DNA of 64,000 bases, from the NCBI GenBank assembly GCA_029718625.1, contig CM056380.1, forward strand, positions 47,885,369 to 47,949,368, in the 5' to 3' direction. Position numbers and translations under genes: made by a program. The stretch comes from Synaphobranchus kaupii. Its lineage: Eukaryota; Chordata; Actinopteri; Anguilliformes; Synaphobranchidae. Shown here in pieces: positions 1-12,222 of the stretch (positions are counted from its first letter, which is position 1; each line of letters opens with the position of its first letter). A model generated the notes under the pieces. The model was not told the origin of the DNA. It saw only the letters and a list, made by a program, of their open reading frames with translations, and ran no database searches.

Positions 1-488
1 GACCCGTATTCTGAATGCATCATGCCTAGGAATATATACTTCTGACCCCTGGCACATTGTCAGTTAAATCCCCACGGCACTCAAAAGGCCCATAGAGATT
101 CCATAAATAGAAGCGTCAAGGAATGAAAAACTGAAGCTAGTTTCCTCTGTTCATTTCACATCGCTTTGTGTTCACCCCATTCATTTGTGTTTGGTCTTTG
201 TGCTTATGCTCTTCAACAGCTGTTATTGTGCCGTTTTGCTCATGTTCAGGGTTTGCCTACTTGATTGCACATGCTGTGCACTGGTTTGTTGCTGGTCAAA
301 ATTAATATTGACTGATTGGCACGTTGTCGGGGCCGAACGTGTCGATCTTCTGAAGACTGGCGTGTCGATCAGATCAGAGAGCCAGTGCGTATCTTCCGCA
401 GCCTGTTAAACCTATCCATCAGGAAGCTGTCTGCCGCCTGACACGGTCCGCAAACAATTAGCATTTTTCAGTATTCACAGCCAGCTTG
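1..488. other. Unique non-coding DNA
   Basis: No repeat family, RNA gene or supported reading frame is visible. The short open frame at 185-409 is cysteine-rich, has no recognisable domain and no gene-like context. Confidence 0.5.
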
Positions 489-523
489 TGCACACACACA
501 CACAGACACACACACACACACAT
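489..523. repeat. (CA)n microsatellite
   Basis: CA dinucleotide run broken once by CAGA. The reading frame through it is only a repeat of Thr/His codons. Confidence 0.95.
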
Positions 524-602
524 AAATACTCAGACACACATTTCAGAACATATATCAAGTACATTTTAAAGTCTTCTCCAATACATGTCAGAATTTTGAA
601 TT

Positions 603-768
603 TCACCATTTTTTTAAAATTGTTGTTTGGAAACTGTCTATTGTGTATGTTATTTTATAGTCTCATGGATTCATAAATAAGTACATACTGTACAGTGCAT
701 TGCACTTATCAATGCATAGCACAATGAAGAGGCAAAGTGGCTTAATAAGTACATACTGTACAGTGCAT
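603..768 (+). repeat. Left arm of a long inverted repeat
   Basis: These 166 bases are found again, reverse-complemented, at 3599-3763 with about 95% identity by eye. Only a few substitutions and small T-run differences separate the arms. The arm includes palindromic words such as ACTGTACAGT and GTGCATTGCAC. The outer edges are sharp and no obvious target duplication flanks the pair. It could be two copies of one dispersed repeat in opposite orientation, the ends of a 3.16-kb element, or an inverted duplication. Confidence 0.85.
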
Positions 769-811
769 TGCACTTATCAATGTATAGCCCAATGAAGAGG
801 CAAAGTGGCTT
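676..811 (+). repeat. Two-copy 68-bp tandem duplication
   Basis: Units 676-743 and 744-811 differ at only a couple of positions. Each begins AATAAGTACATACTG and ends AAAGTGGCTT. The unit overlaps the inner part of the inverted-repeat arm. The opposite arm near 3.6 kb carries one full unit and only the first ~25 bases of a second. Confidence 0.92.
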
Positions 812-1054
812 AAATTAAACGACAATAGAACACACCTATCCAGGTGCGATAAGGCCCTCTGCGTAGGGGGATACACTGGAGAGACAGCCACGACATGTCG
901 TTTCAAAGCCATATACTGTATGCCATTTGCTCTGAGGTTTGACAGAGGCAGGGGGAATCGGGCATCTTCAGACGGTTAACACAGCCACTCTCCCCCTCAG
1001 CCAGGCCAAAATGTTTCTGCCTGGCTGGTCTGTAATTGGGGTCACACTTCAAAC

Positions 1055-1345
1055 AGCAGCCCGTGAGTCCTGACCGGGACGCATCGGAGGGCCGGCGAAG
1101 GGGCTGGGGGACAGGACCTCTTGATCACAACGCTTCCTGAAAACTGGGGGTGTCGGAGCGTGCGGTCCACAGGGGCGCTTTGCACCAGTAAACGCCCCGG
1201 TCGTAGCGCGGGAGGCGTGCCAGCGCCTGACTGTGGAAGGAAAGTCTGCGGCTTGTATGCTGGCCTCGCACGGGCGCGGCAGACAGACATTACTCAACCC
1301 GGCTGCGTGCGCGCGTGGCCCATTCCCTAGCTCCGAGAGTCCTGC
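1055..1345. other. CpG-rich patch, possible small CpG island
   Basis: CpG dinucleotides and G+C are clearly higher than in flanking DNA, for example around 1136-1220 and 1262-1320. This can mark a promoter or enhancer, but no TATA box, splice-linked exon or reading frame with a domain accompanies it. Confidence 0.35.
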
Positions 1346-2406
1346 CGCAGCACGGCTAACGCCTGACGTCAGCCTAACTTCGGCTACAGGCAGGAAGTAG
1401 CATAAAAACAAGTGAGCTTGTGGAGCAGCTTCACACAAACACGGAAACAAATCTCTCCACATCAACCCCAGAGGGCAAATGCACTCACTCTCACACGTCC
1501 CCCTAATATACACACAAAGATGTAGTATTATCCAAACACATACGTGCGCACAGACACCTTGTCAACACAGAAAAGGGAGAAAAAAAATTCTAGTTTTTTC
1601 TTTCCATTTTCTCTCCACTCTATGAACTAGGTGGCGCTCATCAAACTCATCAAATTCCACCTAGGTTAGGCACTGACTCAGTGACAAGACTGCAAAAACC
1701 AACAGCCCCCCTTTCAATCCCTCTCTCCCTGCCTTCATCTACAGCCTCCACCACGGTTGCCTTCAGTTTGTCCAGTGCTGTGCACTTCATAAACGGGCTG
1801 TGGAACTACTTCTAAATGGCACAGGGGTGAGGTGGAGAAAGCCAGTCTGCCTCCTTAACCAGTCTCCATCAAAAATGCTGACAGATACTTGGCTTCCCGC
1901 ATCCCTAGACCCCACACACACCAGAAGAGAACACAGAAACGGCTATTTCTCTCCCTCTCTGCTTTAAAATATTAAACAACACTCATCGCACTGCGATCCA
2001 CAGTGATACAGGCCTCTTCAAGTCTGGAATTTAAGCACGAGGCACTGTGCAAACATTGAGTCGGCGTGGAATTACTGTGTCAATGGTGTTATTATGGGCA
2101 ATCATAGGGTAATTACAGCCTCAACATACAATTATAGTGGCAATGGTGAAAACAGAGATTAGCTGTGTTTAATGGTACAAATAACCTTTTTTTTACATCA
2201 AAGATCTACGTACTGTAATCTTGCATAAGTGCACAAATGAAACAAATTTTGTGATAATGTTTGAGTGCAAAGCAAGCTTCCGTCAAACAGTAACCCATAA
2301 TAATCATTAAGCCTCATATCAGCTTTTCTATTGCAATGTGGGAGTGCTCCCAGCGTAAATTCAGGGAACATACTATGAACCTGAATTTAATGCACTATGA
2401 ATACAC

Positions 2407-2445
2407 GCCCGTACCCAATCCGAGCCGCTCACATTGGGTACGGGC
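2407..2445. repeat. Perfect 13-bp hairpin
   Basis: Arms GCCCGTACCCAAT (2407-2419) and ATTGGGTACGGGC (2433-2445) pair perfectly around a 13-base loop. No U-run follows and no RNA gene is implied. Confidence 0.8.
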
Positions 2446-3000
2446 CCGCTCACAGCATACCCTCGGGCCTCTCGGGTTTGGTTCACGATGGAGACCTCCA
2501 ATTAGTGGCCTACCAAGTTAAAAGAAATGTACCTTGGTCTTTCTTCAGGAAAATTCCAGTACACTCAAACCTCTGAATGAGTGAATCTGAATCTATACAG
2601 TACAAAATCAATGATACTCAATTCAAAATCAATGGCGACTTGAGTAATGTCAGCCTTAGCCTTCATCCTTAGTTGCACCAAATGCCCATGAAAAATATTA
2701 TCATAAGTAAACACAATGTATTATGTATCATGTCATAAGATACATACAGTATAATAGCACTCAGTCGGAACTGCTTTACCTCAAGTGACCTGTGTTTAGT
2801 TTTTGATTTAGCTGTAGCTTTTGAATTCCAAACAAAAATCATTTTATTTAAACGCAGAGCGAGCGAACGCTTCTCAATATCTGAACAGAGGGTCTTTTAT
2901 ATGAGCTTGTGTGGACAAACATGCATGCACTGACAATGCCTACTGTGTATTATTAATAAAAACTGTTTGCAGGTGCGTACAAGGCGTACACGCTTAATTT

Positions 3001-3019
3001 GTGTCACATGACGTGACAC
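3001..3019. promoter_or_regulatory. CRE/E-box-like palindrome (candidate)
   Basis: GTGTCACATGACGTGACAC is a palindrome with 7-bp arms. It contains a CRE-like TGACGTGA and an E-box-like CACATG. No transcription unit is visible nearby, so function is conjectural. Confidence 0.25.
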
Positions 3020-3598
3020 ACCCCTGGGAGGAAGATGCGGCAGTTCCGGTTTTGCGCCGTAAACTTTCCGCATGGAAAGAGCGAGAAGGCGCACTCACAC
3101 AGCACATGAAAATAAATGAACACCTTCCCCCATCCCCTCACGGGTTCCGGGCAAAATACAATAAACTAAGACAACAAAGGCAAAATAAAGCAAAACCCAG
3201 CGACAGCTTTTCAGCCCGTCCCTGGTTACAGCTGGCCAGCATTTCAGCAACGTTTTCTTTTTCTTTGCCTTTCCACAAACAATTGGACAGGCTTCACTCT
3301 CTCTCAGCGTGTGCTCCCGGTCTCGGCCCCCCCCCCACTGTGGAGACGAGCACGTTTGAAGCACCTGGGCAGATTAGCCAACACAACACCAGGTGCATGT
3401 GCTCTCTCCACCAGTGGGCGTGGTCGAGACAAAGCCAGGTCTTCCCTGGACCGAATGCCACAATGTTTGATAACGTTTTATGTTTCCTTTTTTTTACCAC
3501 CACAAAATGTGATATTTTAATTTCAATTTCAATTTAAATGTATTATAATGGGTTAAAAGCAGAATTGTGATATGCAGATGCTTCATAATCAGTACAGT

Positions 3599-3763
3599 AT
3601 GCACTGTACAGTATGTACTTATTAAGCCACTTTGCCTCTTCATTGTGCTATGCATTGATAAGTGCAATGCACTGTACAGTATGTACTTATTTCTGAATCC
3701 CTGAGACTATAAAATAACATACACAATAGACAGTTTCCAAACAACAATAAAAAAAAATGGTGA
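3599..3763 (-). repeat. Right arm of the long inverted repeat
   Basis: Reverse complement of 603-768. Homology stops sharply at 3763 (outer) and 3599 (inner), where the second 68-bp unit is cut short. Confidence 0.85.
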
Positions 3764-4327
<564 letters not shown>

Positions 4328-6258
4328 GTTCCTCATAGCTCTTCCAACAGGGCCAAAACTGACTTGACAACAGCTATAAAACAAATTCCTGGGCCATCTC
4401 AGCGACCTGCTCTGGTAAGTTACGTTGCCCTAAGCTCCACAAAGATAGCTTTAGGAGGGTATTAAAAAAGGTACATTGAGACAGGTGGCAGTATTTTATT
4501 TGGGGCTGTAGGACTGTTTCGAGAGCACAGGCGGAGGTGAGGGAGGGGTTGCCACTTGTACTTGATGGGTGGGAGGCTGCAGTCAATCAACCTAATATCA
4601 CTTCAAAGCAACAGTGTGCCAAGGAAGCAAGTGAGAGGTGAGCACCAATCAGCCTAGGGGCAGTTCAGTCACCAAGGAAGAGTGACCAATACTGTGTCCA
4701 AATCAGCACCCTTCAATACTATTGAGTATGCTTGTTCAGTAGACAGGATGAGAAAGTAAAGTAAACAAAATATTATCTAAATGTACTACACTTAAAACCC
4801 CCGTATGATATACTTACTTCTGGGGTTTTGCTGAGTATATTCGGGAGCATACCTTTAAAGAAGTACACGAAACTTTGTTTTAAAAAACGAGGCAAAAAAA
4901 AAAGAGAACACGCGACATGGACATGGACTTCTTATGGCATTTCCACAGTACAGTTGGAAAATAGTATGGATGTTATTTTTTTGCATACTGCAGTACACAG
5001 TAAACAATACACAGGAGACAGGACACAGTAGATCAGTAAGGCTCTGATTCTGACACAGCCAAAGAAAAGAGAGGACAAACTCCAACCACTGACCACACGG
5101 AGTAAGGAATAAAGGGCAGGGTACACCCACTTAGGGGCAAGATATGGCAAACAGAAGACAAGCCACACCCACTGAGTCACACAGAGAAAAAAAACAGAAT
5201 GACACAGTAAATGGTGACATCAGAGCCTTGCACTATTTAAACAGTATAGCGATTCCTCGATATTTAATGTAATTCTATGTTTCTTTAATCACTCATGAAC
5301 AAAACACACGTGTAATTACATTCAGGGTTGTAGGTTTTTCATACATCAAGTGTTGTATAGCAAGCATTTGTAAAAAAAAAAAATTTTTAAAAAGGGAAAG
5401 CCATAATTTTTTGGAAGTACATGAATATATATATACAGTACCTGACAGAAACCATCTTTTTGCATGTTTCTTCTTCTGAAAAGTCCAAAATTCAACTGAT
5501 CCATTCACTGTGAAAAATGAAACCATGTGCAACCCATGTTATTAAGACAGCAGCATGACTTAAACCTGCTGTGTGTCAGGAATTACATGGGCCTCCACTC
5601 TACCCATCCTGCTTTAAAAAGATCAGCGGGTGACACTCTGATTTAATATAGGTTACGCTGCTGTATCTCATATTTACATATTTTCAGAGAAGTTATTAAA
5701 CGACATATGAATAAAGTATCAAGATAAATGTCAAAAATGAAATTTAATATTTTACCCTTAAATAATTTATTTGATGTTGAATGAAAAATGTCAGCTTTCT
5801 TACTTGTAGTTTGCTGTACCAAAGAGATTAACAAAGCAAAAGAAAACCAGTCAGGATTATTTTACACGTAAAGGCCACTGGTAGAGTATATTATCACCAT
5901 ATTGTTATTAATAGTAATTCTTTTTTTTAACTGGTCACAACAGTGGTGGGAAAAATGTTATTTCCAATAGCAGTAGTAGTTGTTGCTGTCATTATAATTT
6001 TAATTATTACTGTATAGTTATTTCTGTTCTCAATGTTATTGTACTTTTGTAGACAACAGTGGCGATTCTGGAAGCCAATCCTGTGCAAGCTTATTGTCGC
6101 AGTGGTGAAGGGGATGGATATTGGGGATGCATAGCTATTCTGAGGGAGACAAGCTGCCTGCTGGTTGATAAAGTGAACCATTTTGAACACAGGCAAGATT
6201 ACGCTCAAGGACAGAGTTTAAACCTGCTTCTGTGTGCTGAATTCAAGAGAAACACTCA

Positions 6259-6261
<3 letters not shown>
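4328..6261. other. Unique non-coding DNA
   Basis: Short overlapping open frames occur on both strands (for example 4855-5180) without domains or codon bias. Minor A/T runs only. Confidence 0.5.
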
Positions 6262-6333
<72 letters not shown>

Positions 6334-6378
6334 CACAAATACTCTCTCTGTATACACTCTAACACATACATGCAGCGT

Positions 6379-6427
<49 letters not shown>
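6262..6427. repeat. Compound (CA)n microsatellite
   Basis: Two long CA runs, 6262-6337 and 6380-6427, are separated by a short unique spacer. Reading frames through it are repeat artefacts. Confidence 0.97.
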
Positions 6428-6431
<4 letters not shown>

Positions 6432-6939
6432 ATCATGCACACAAGTGCACAGCCACACCATATAAACACACTTGCACATATGAACACTCACGCACATATG
6501 CCACATACAGTGATATATTTTTCATATGAATTATATTCAACAATGTGCAGCTTCCACATCATAGTAATATGCATTTAATTCCTTTTCTAGTTTTTTTCCC
6601 TTACTGGAGAAAAGGCTGGAGCGAGGAGATCAGGGTGTTAATACAGTGATAGTGGGGTGCAGAGAAAGAGGGGAGCCTTCTCTAAAGGAAGGCTGTGATG
6701 TTCCTTCTGTTAGAAAACAATGATAATTGCAGAAGGAGGCTTTTAAAAATAGCCAAGCCAAACTCATAGCCCCCCTGAAGCCCTTATCAACTTTACAGGT
6801 CTAAATATGATTAAAAATAAATTCATTATTTCACAAGTGCTGCCCCTTGAACACAGACGGTGTGATTGAATCGACTGCCTGCTAGTCAACACGTGGTGTG
6901 AATACATAGTGGATTTCTACAGTGAATGTATAATTTTGC
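6428..6939. other. Unique non-coding DNA
   Basis: No repeat family or coding region recognised. Confidence 0.5.
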
Positions 6940-7095
6940 ATTGCGCATACATGCAATGGGAGCACAGCAGGATTCAATTACCTTGCACAAGGATACAAAA
7001 CAGCGACGTGCCGACTGGGACGCAAACCCATGACCTGCAGGTCGATGGTTCTGAGCCCACTTCTCTATTTCACACTGCTTCTGTCACTGCAGTGG
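6940..7095 (-). mobile_element. Degraded tRNA-derived SINE-like repeat
   Basis: Read on the minus strand, the sequence follows the layout of widespread teleost tRNA-derived repeats. A B-box-like GGTTTGCGTCC is followed by CCCAGTCGGCACGTCGCTG, then CCTTGTGCAAGGTAATTGAA, which resembles the common 'contents ... ACCCTTGGGCAAGGTA' stretch of fish SINEs. An anticodon-arm-like palindrome (ACCTGCAGGT) precedes the B box. The A-box end is poorly preserved and there is no clean tail, so it is an old relic. Family assignment is from memory of the consensus pattern, not from a search. Confidence 0.55.
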
Positions 7096-7924
7096 AGAGG
7101 CAGGGGACAGGGGAAATGTAAGTGGGTGGTTTGGGTGCGGGAGCGGGAGAGGTGACTTGAATAAATGATTCACATTTTCATTTGAATCCTTGTATGTGTT
7201 GTAGCCCTCCTGGGACCCTGCATCTCACATAGAAATAGACCCTTCGCTCAAGATAAGGCGTGAATTCAGTCTTTCAAATGGTGGGAAAAAAATAAAAAAA
7301 TAAGGCCTCTCGTGAATGGAGAAGTAATTGTGAGCTTTCATAATCACGTGGTTCTTCAGGTGGCAACTAAAAACGTATAGGATTAGAAATAATTAGAGAT
7401 GGACATGACTGCCAGCTGTTTATTTGATATATTATAAAATAGATGAGATTGGCCAACAATAAAGGAATCCTTCTCAGACATTCAAGTGTCTCTGTTATTG
7501 TTGTCCTTTTTTTTTGCTTTTGCTACTGTAGGTAACACAAATAGCATTGCTAACACTGCCTTATAGGACACAGTGATGTCCTTGTAGCAAACACTGGTGA
7601 TGGTACTCCTTTATACAGTGCTATGCTACAGAGTGTTAGATGGTACAGTGGCTCTAGCTTCACTTACCTCTAATCAGAACTGCACTGAAAAGCAAGCCAC
7701 CATTGAAATGTGTGTGAGAGTGTGTGTTCTAGTCATATCGTACTATAGTTTCATGCCAGAGTCAGTGCATCATGCATATATGACAACTTACAGTAGTCTA
7801 ACTGAGGGAAAATTAAAAAATAAAGTTAACAAGCTAAACTTTGACGAATGTCTAAAATAAATGCATCTGATTTGCAAATTAATTGTGACTCTAGTCACTG
7901 AAGAAGTATGAGTAATTGAATATA
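7096..7924. other. Unique non-coding DNA
   Basis: No supported feature. The T-run near 7508 and the A-run near 7288 are simple homopolymers. Confidence 0.5.
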
Positions 7925-8469
7925 CACTGCCCCGGCCAAAAAAAAAGTCGCCATTGCACCCGTCATGCATAGTGCCCACTGTACAAGCCTCTGGAGGCAG
8001 TGTTATGATCTGGGGTTTGCTTCAGTTGGTCAGGTCTAGGCTCAGCAACATTATGCAGCAATAAAATGAAGTCAGCAAAGTACCTGAATGTACTGAATTA
8101 CCAGGTTATCCCATCAATGGGCATATGCCAGGATGACAATGCCAAGATTAATTGGGCTCAAATTGTGAAAGAGTGGTTCAGGGAGCATGAGGAATCATTT
8201 TCACACATGAATTAGCCACCAGATTCCTGACCTTAACCCCATTGAAAGTCTTTGGGATGTGCTGGAGAACACTTTACGGAGTGGTTCGACTCTCCCGTCG
8301 TCAATACAACATCTCAGCCAAAAACGTATGCTACTCTGGATGGGAAATAAATGTTGTGACATTGCATAAGGTTGTCGAAACAATACCGCAACAAATGCGC
8401 GCCGTAATCAAAGCTAAAGGTGGTCCAACTAAATATTAGAGTGTGCGACTTTTTTTTGGCCGGGCAGTG
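7925..8469 (+). mobile_element. Internally deleted Tc1-like element, 545 bp
   Basis: The element begins CACTGCCC(C)GGCC, followed by an A-run and AGTCGC. It ends with the inverted counterpart (GCGACT, T-run, GGCCGGGCAGTG), giving about 28-bp terminal inverted repeats. TA dinucleotides at 7923-7924 and 8470-8471 are the expected Tc1/mariner target duplication. Only the catalytic-domain half of a transposase remains inside. The DNA-binding half and first catalytic Asp region are missing, so this is a deletion derivative that would need a transposase supplied in trans. Confidence 0.9.
7995..8440 (+). pseudogene. Tc1-like transposase fragment (DDE domain, C-terminal half)
   Basis: The plus-strand conceptual translation starts with the Tc1 signature GGSVMIWG. 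It continues through a decayed region with several stops, to a DDNAK-like second-Asp motif near 8133. A PDLNPIESLWDVLE-like motif follows near 8227, carrying the third catalytic residue in frame with an earlier shift. These are hallmarks of Tc1-family transposases, which cut and paste DNA at TA sites. The protein would be about 340 residues, and less than half is present. The N-terminal paired-type DNA-binding domain is absent. It sits between intact-looking inverted repeats (7925-8469). Multiple stops and at least one frameshift make it non-functional. Confidence 0.85.
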
Positions 8470-8471
8470 TA

Positions 8472-10507
8472 TTACATATACTAGAAAAATTTGCACTGAT
8501 ACCAATTAGTAAAGTGAATGCTCTATAAATAGCACGTTTTGACTAAAGCATCACCAGTGGGATATTATGGCTCATAGGCTACTTTAGGTGAAATATAATA
8601 TTGCTGAAACCTTTATGAAGCATGTAAGACACCTTCATTGTCACAACATATATTCATAAATCAGTCATGAGCACACATGGAATAAATTTGGTCTGAAGAG
8701 CAACTTTAAGTCAAGTGACATAATGCGCAGGTAACATTTGACAACAGCACCTTGCATTCATGTAACATGCGTTGTGTCGCCATTCATAAAGCGCTGCACT
8801 TGCCGATAAATGGTTTATATACAGCAGATGCCGTGTTAATGAAGGTGCCGCGCATGCTTTGCGGACGCTTCAGGAGCAGGTATTTTGTGTAAAGCGTGAC
8901 TGCATTATGCATTATGCAGCGCTTTCAAATGGGCTAAAACCACATTCATTGGAGCTGCTGTGTCATGACCTAACACTTGGAAGAAAAGAAGCGAACAATC
9001 ACAAAAATACCACTGGGGCCACATGAGCCCCGTCTGGAATTTTGAAAAGAAACGCTGCCGCGGCAATCCGCGCTGGGCTGCTGCTTGGCATTCTCTGCTT
9101 GATGGCATCATGTCAAAATGGAACCGGTTCTCTGTTAGGCGTGCCTCCATTCTCCTTCCCCAGGGGACGGTGGCCGAGGCCACGATGTTTATAGAGTCCA
9201 GACAAGCGCGGCGGTACGTTCTGTTCCGTCTCGACCCGCGACTCTCCGCGTTTCCACTACATTAGTATTCCTGAGCAATGCGCATTCATGAGCGAGATTC
9301 CCTCCAGGAGAGTGTCGACAATTAAACCCACTTGTCAGAGATGCTCTGGTCCTCTCTCCTCTCCGCCGTTACCTATCTGATCAAAAACCCTTCCTTAATT
9401 TATGGCTGACTGCTGTTCTAACAACTACATGGACAAGGCAACTTGGAAGAGCTGCTGAATATGTAAACAGCTGCAGTTTTGTTTTTAGTTGTTTTTTTGT
9501 TTTTTTTGCAAGCTGTTTGGGGAATTCAGGCGAAATGTTACACCCACAGAAAATATATATTTTTTAAGACGTGTGAGTAAATATGCATGTAACCCCAAAG
9601 AAATTGCCGTTGGGGAAGGACAGAAATTTCAGCGGAACTTTCTGAGTCACTGATCCTTGTCTGAACAAGGTCACTGATCCTTGTCTGAACAAATCTGTTT
9701 AGGGGAGAAAAGTAATCCACCTTCCATCATTTTTGGGTCTCATCCAGCCAAGAAAAGCGTAAAAAAAAGGTTAGTCAATCAAGTAACAAAAACAACAGCA
9801 TCAGAAACAAAACAAGAAATAAAAGCAGTTATTAGTGTTCGGTAATATCCATCTTAATTTTGCTTTGCTGAGTTTTTTTCTTCCTCATTTAAAAGCAGTT
9901 GATTTCCCCCGAGTTGTGAGGATTACACAGCAGACTAATTATACCAGCTTAATGAATGCCGGGCTGCTCGGGCAGCAACAGGGGGGACATCTGGTTGGAA
10001 TCTGACAAGCATCAAATAAAAAAATAATTAAAAAAACGATTCAATAAATGAACAGTAAAGACAATCTCCGTTGTTCAAGTTGTTACTTTAACTGACATCT
10101 TTGCTACAGCAGTCCTGTCAAACAAGCACAATAAACATTAACAAATTTTATTTGGTAATGAGCTCCGCTCAGTAGCGAAAGTTAACTGAAAATAATCATT
10201 CGTGGCATATGCTGGTGCCATACTTTTATTGACTTGCGTGTGCTGTGAAAACTCAGAATGACAGATGCTGACAGAATGATAGATCAATGCTGCAGAATGA
10301 CAGAAATGTGTTTCGGGGGTTCAGTAGATTCACAGTAGAACAGAAGTTGAGAGTTTGCACTATATATTTTTAAAAACTAATGGAGAGGCCATAATCCACT
10401 TGTAAATTGTTGAGTTGAGAACAGTGGTATTTATGTTAATCTGATACATTGTATTAGGATGGTTCTCTTCTTGGTGAATGGCCTTGGTTGCTTGGCATTA
10501 AAATAAT
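8472..10507. other. Unique DNA with a moderately CpG-rich stretch
   Basis: The 8840-9260 part is richer in CpG than its surroundings, and the small open frames there overlap on both strands. No domain is recognised. A 24-bp tandem duplication lies at 9646-9693. Confidence 0.5.
9646..9693. repeat. 24-bp tandem duplication
   Basis: GTCACTGATCCTTGTCTGAA plus CAAG (9646-9669) is repeated almost exactly from 9670. Confidence 0.9.
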
Positions 10508-10830
10508 GGGCTTCATTCACCAACCATTCTACAAATAAATTTGTTCTTAAGACTTTCCTTAAAACATTTTAATGAACATTCTGGCTTTTTTAAATTTTAT
10601 TTACACATATAAAAACAATTACATATAATACAATATAATCCACAAAGAAATGTGAAGGAGAATTGCCTTAAAAACCCTCTAGGGGCTTGTATGTGGCATT
10701 ACCAATTTTTTCTTCAGTAGAACAGAAGCTCAGAACGCAAACGTCAGTTAATCCCAGAATGTTTTTAAAAACATTTTAAAGAAAGTCTTGAGATCAAATT
10801 TGTTCATAGAGTGATTGGTGAATGAGGCCC
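10508..10830. mobile_element. Fold-back MITE, 323 bp
   Basis: Arms 10508-10583 and 10753-10830 are inverted copies (about 80% by eye). The ends are GGGCTTCATTCACCAA and its counterpart TTGGTGAATGAGGCCC. AAT lies immediately outside both ends and may be a 3-bp target duplication. A 3-bp duplication plus GGGCC-type ends would fit a PIF/Harbinger-related MITE, but this is inference. No coding capacity. Confidence 0.7.
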
Positions 10831-12137
10831 AATGTTCTTATGTCAGTTCTGACTGATCAGAAGGCCAACCTAGAATGAAGCCGAGGTAATCATTCCCATC
10901 TCTAGCCTCCATTTCAGAAGCATAATGCCGACTCCTTTATTCTGCACAGTGCTTAACTGCTTTAGGGGAAATATCAACATGTGAAAAATGAAACTGAAGA
11001 TCAGAAGCCATTGTCTCGTTTGAACAGACTCCAAGTTATGAAGGAGCCTATAGTAGCAAAGCTTTTTCTTCTCTTTCCATAAAACATGGGAACTTATGTC
11101 TCTGAGTCAATGAGTCAGAAGCCTGTGACTCTTGTTAAATTTGTGAATTAATCGGAAGATGATCTGGAGGATTCAACCGCTCAAAGAGTAACTCCTGGGA
11201 GGGCAGTTTGACACATTAGGGAGGCGTATCTATCATTTTGGAAAGCCCATTGGTGGGATGGGGGTCTGGAGGGTTGGGGGAAGGGGGATATGACACAGGC
11301 ATCAATCATAAATTCTGCAAATTAGGTATATGATCTTCCCATTACGGAGATAAATTTAAAAATGTGTTTAATTCTCAGGAACTTGTGCTATCGTCTTATC
11401 TAATTCACACAACCACCTAACTCAAATCCAGCTCTCTGCCTGCTCTGCATTTCACATCCATAAAAAAAGAAGCATCCTTTTTGCTTCCTAAGACCTCCTT
11501 TGTCCCTCCCCTATGGTAAAACCTATGTTTCCATGTTTCTACTTATGTTGTTGCACTCATTGATACATTACTCAAATATGACAGCCTTCTCATAAAACAC
11601 TAAGGGCCAGATTCACGAAAGGATTATGACTGATTTTCAAACACAAAAGCAGTCACTACAAAGTTGTAATATCAGATTTATTAAAAGTTTGAAAAATCGT
11701 TATTGGGATGCAATTTGCACGGATTATGTACAGTGACTGGGCGACTTTCCGACTGTCACCTTTGATACATTTAATAGTTAAATCTAGTCTTTCATGTGTA
11801 CACCTGAAGTGAATGTGCTATAATAGGGTGGAGATTTTGTAAATAAGGTCAATTAAGTACTCGGTCTAATTTATTTAAGTATGCCTTAATTGCAGCTCTC
11901 CTCTTTGCATGTGGATTTTAAGAATTCCTCAAAGCAGGCGGTAATTTGTTGATTGCTGATACAGCCTAGCTCTAAAAGGCATGTTAATAACCTCCCAAAA
12001 CTGGCATCAGTCCCTACGGCCAGAGGACAGAGACGACAAAGACAGAATAAAAATATACATGTAGCTGCATGGTGGACCTGGTTGGTCCAAGTAGAAAAGT
12101 CTTCACCAACACGGTATTGAAACAATCACTGCGTTAT

Positions 12138-12222
12138 CCCCCTGCTTCACAGTGGAACCCTAACAAGACAAATTTCAGGAATTGCAATAGGTGTCCCCTG
12201 CTTCACAGTGGAACCCGAATAA
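12138..12222. repeat. Direct repeat, 58-bp period
   Basis: CCCCTGCTTCACAGTGGAAC followed by CC(T/G)AA(C/T)AAGACA occurs twice, starting near 12138 and 12196. Confidence 0.8.

Larger units (their letters stand above)
812..3598. other. Unique DNA between the inverted-repeat arms
   Basis: Mostly ordinary AT-rich sequence with a CpG-rich patch (1055-1345), a 13-bp perfect hairpin (2407-2445) and a CRE-like palindrome (3001-3019). The open frame at 3001-3537 is the longest here but begins at GTG and crosses a poly-C run. It shows no domain and is not called as a gene. Confidence 0.5.

Noticed and set aside
3001..3537. 178-codon open frame
   Set aside because: Begins at GTG, crosses a poly-C run, overlaps frames on the other strand, and shows no domain or splice context.
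11606..11700. GGGCCAGATTCACG start resembling a MITE end
   Set aside because: No inverted right end was found downstream, so boundaries cannot be supported.
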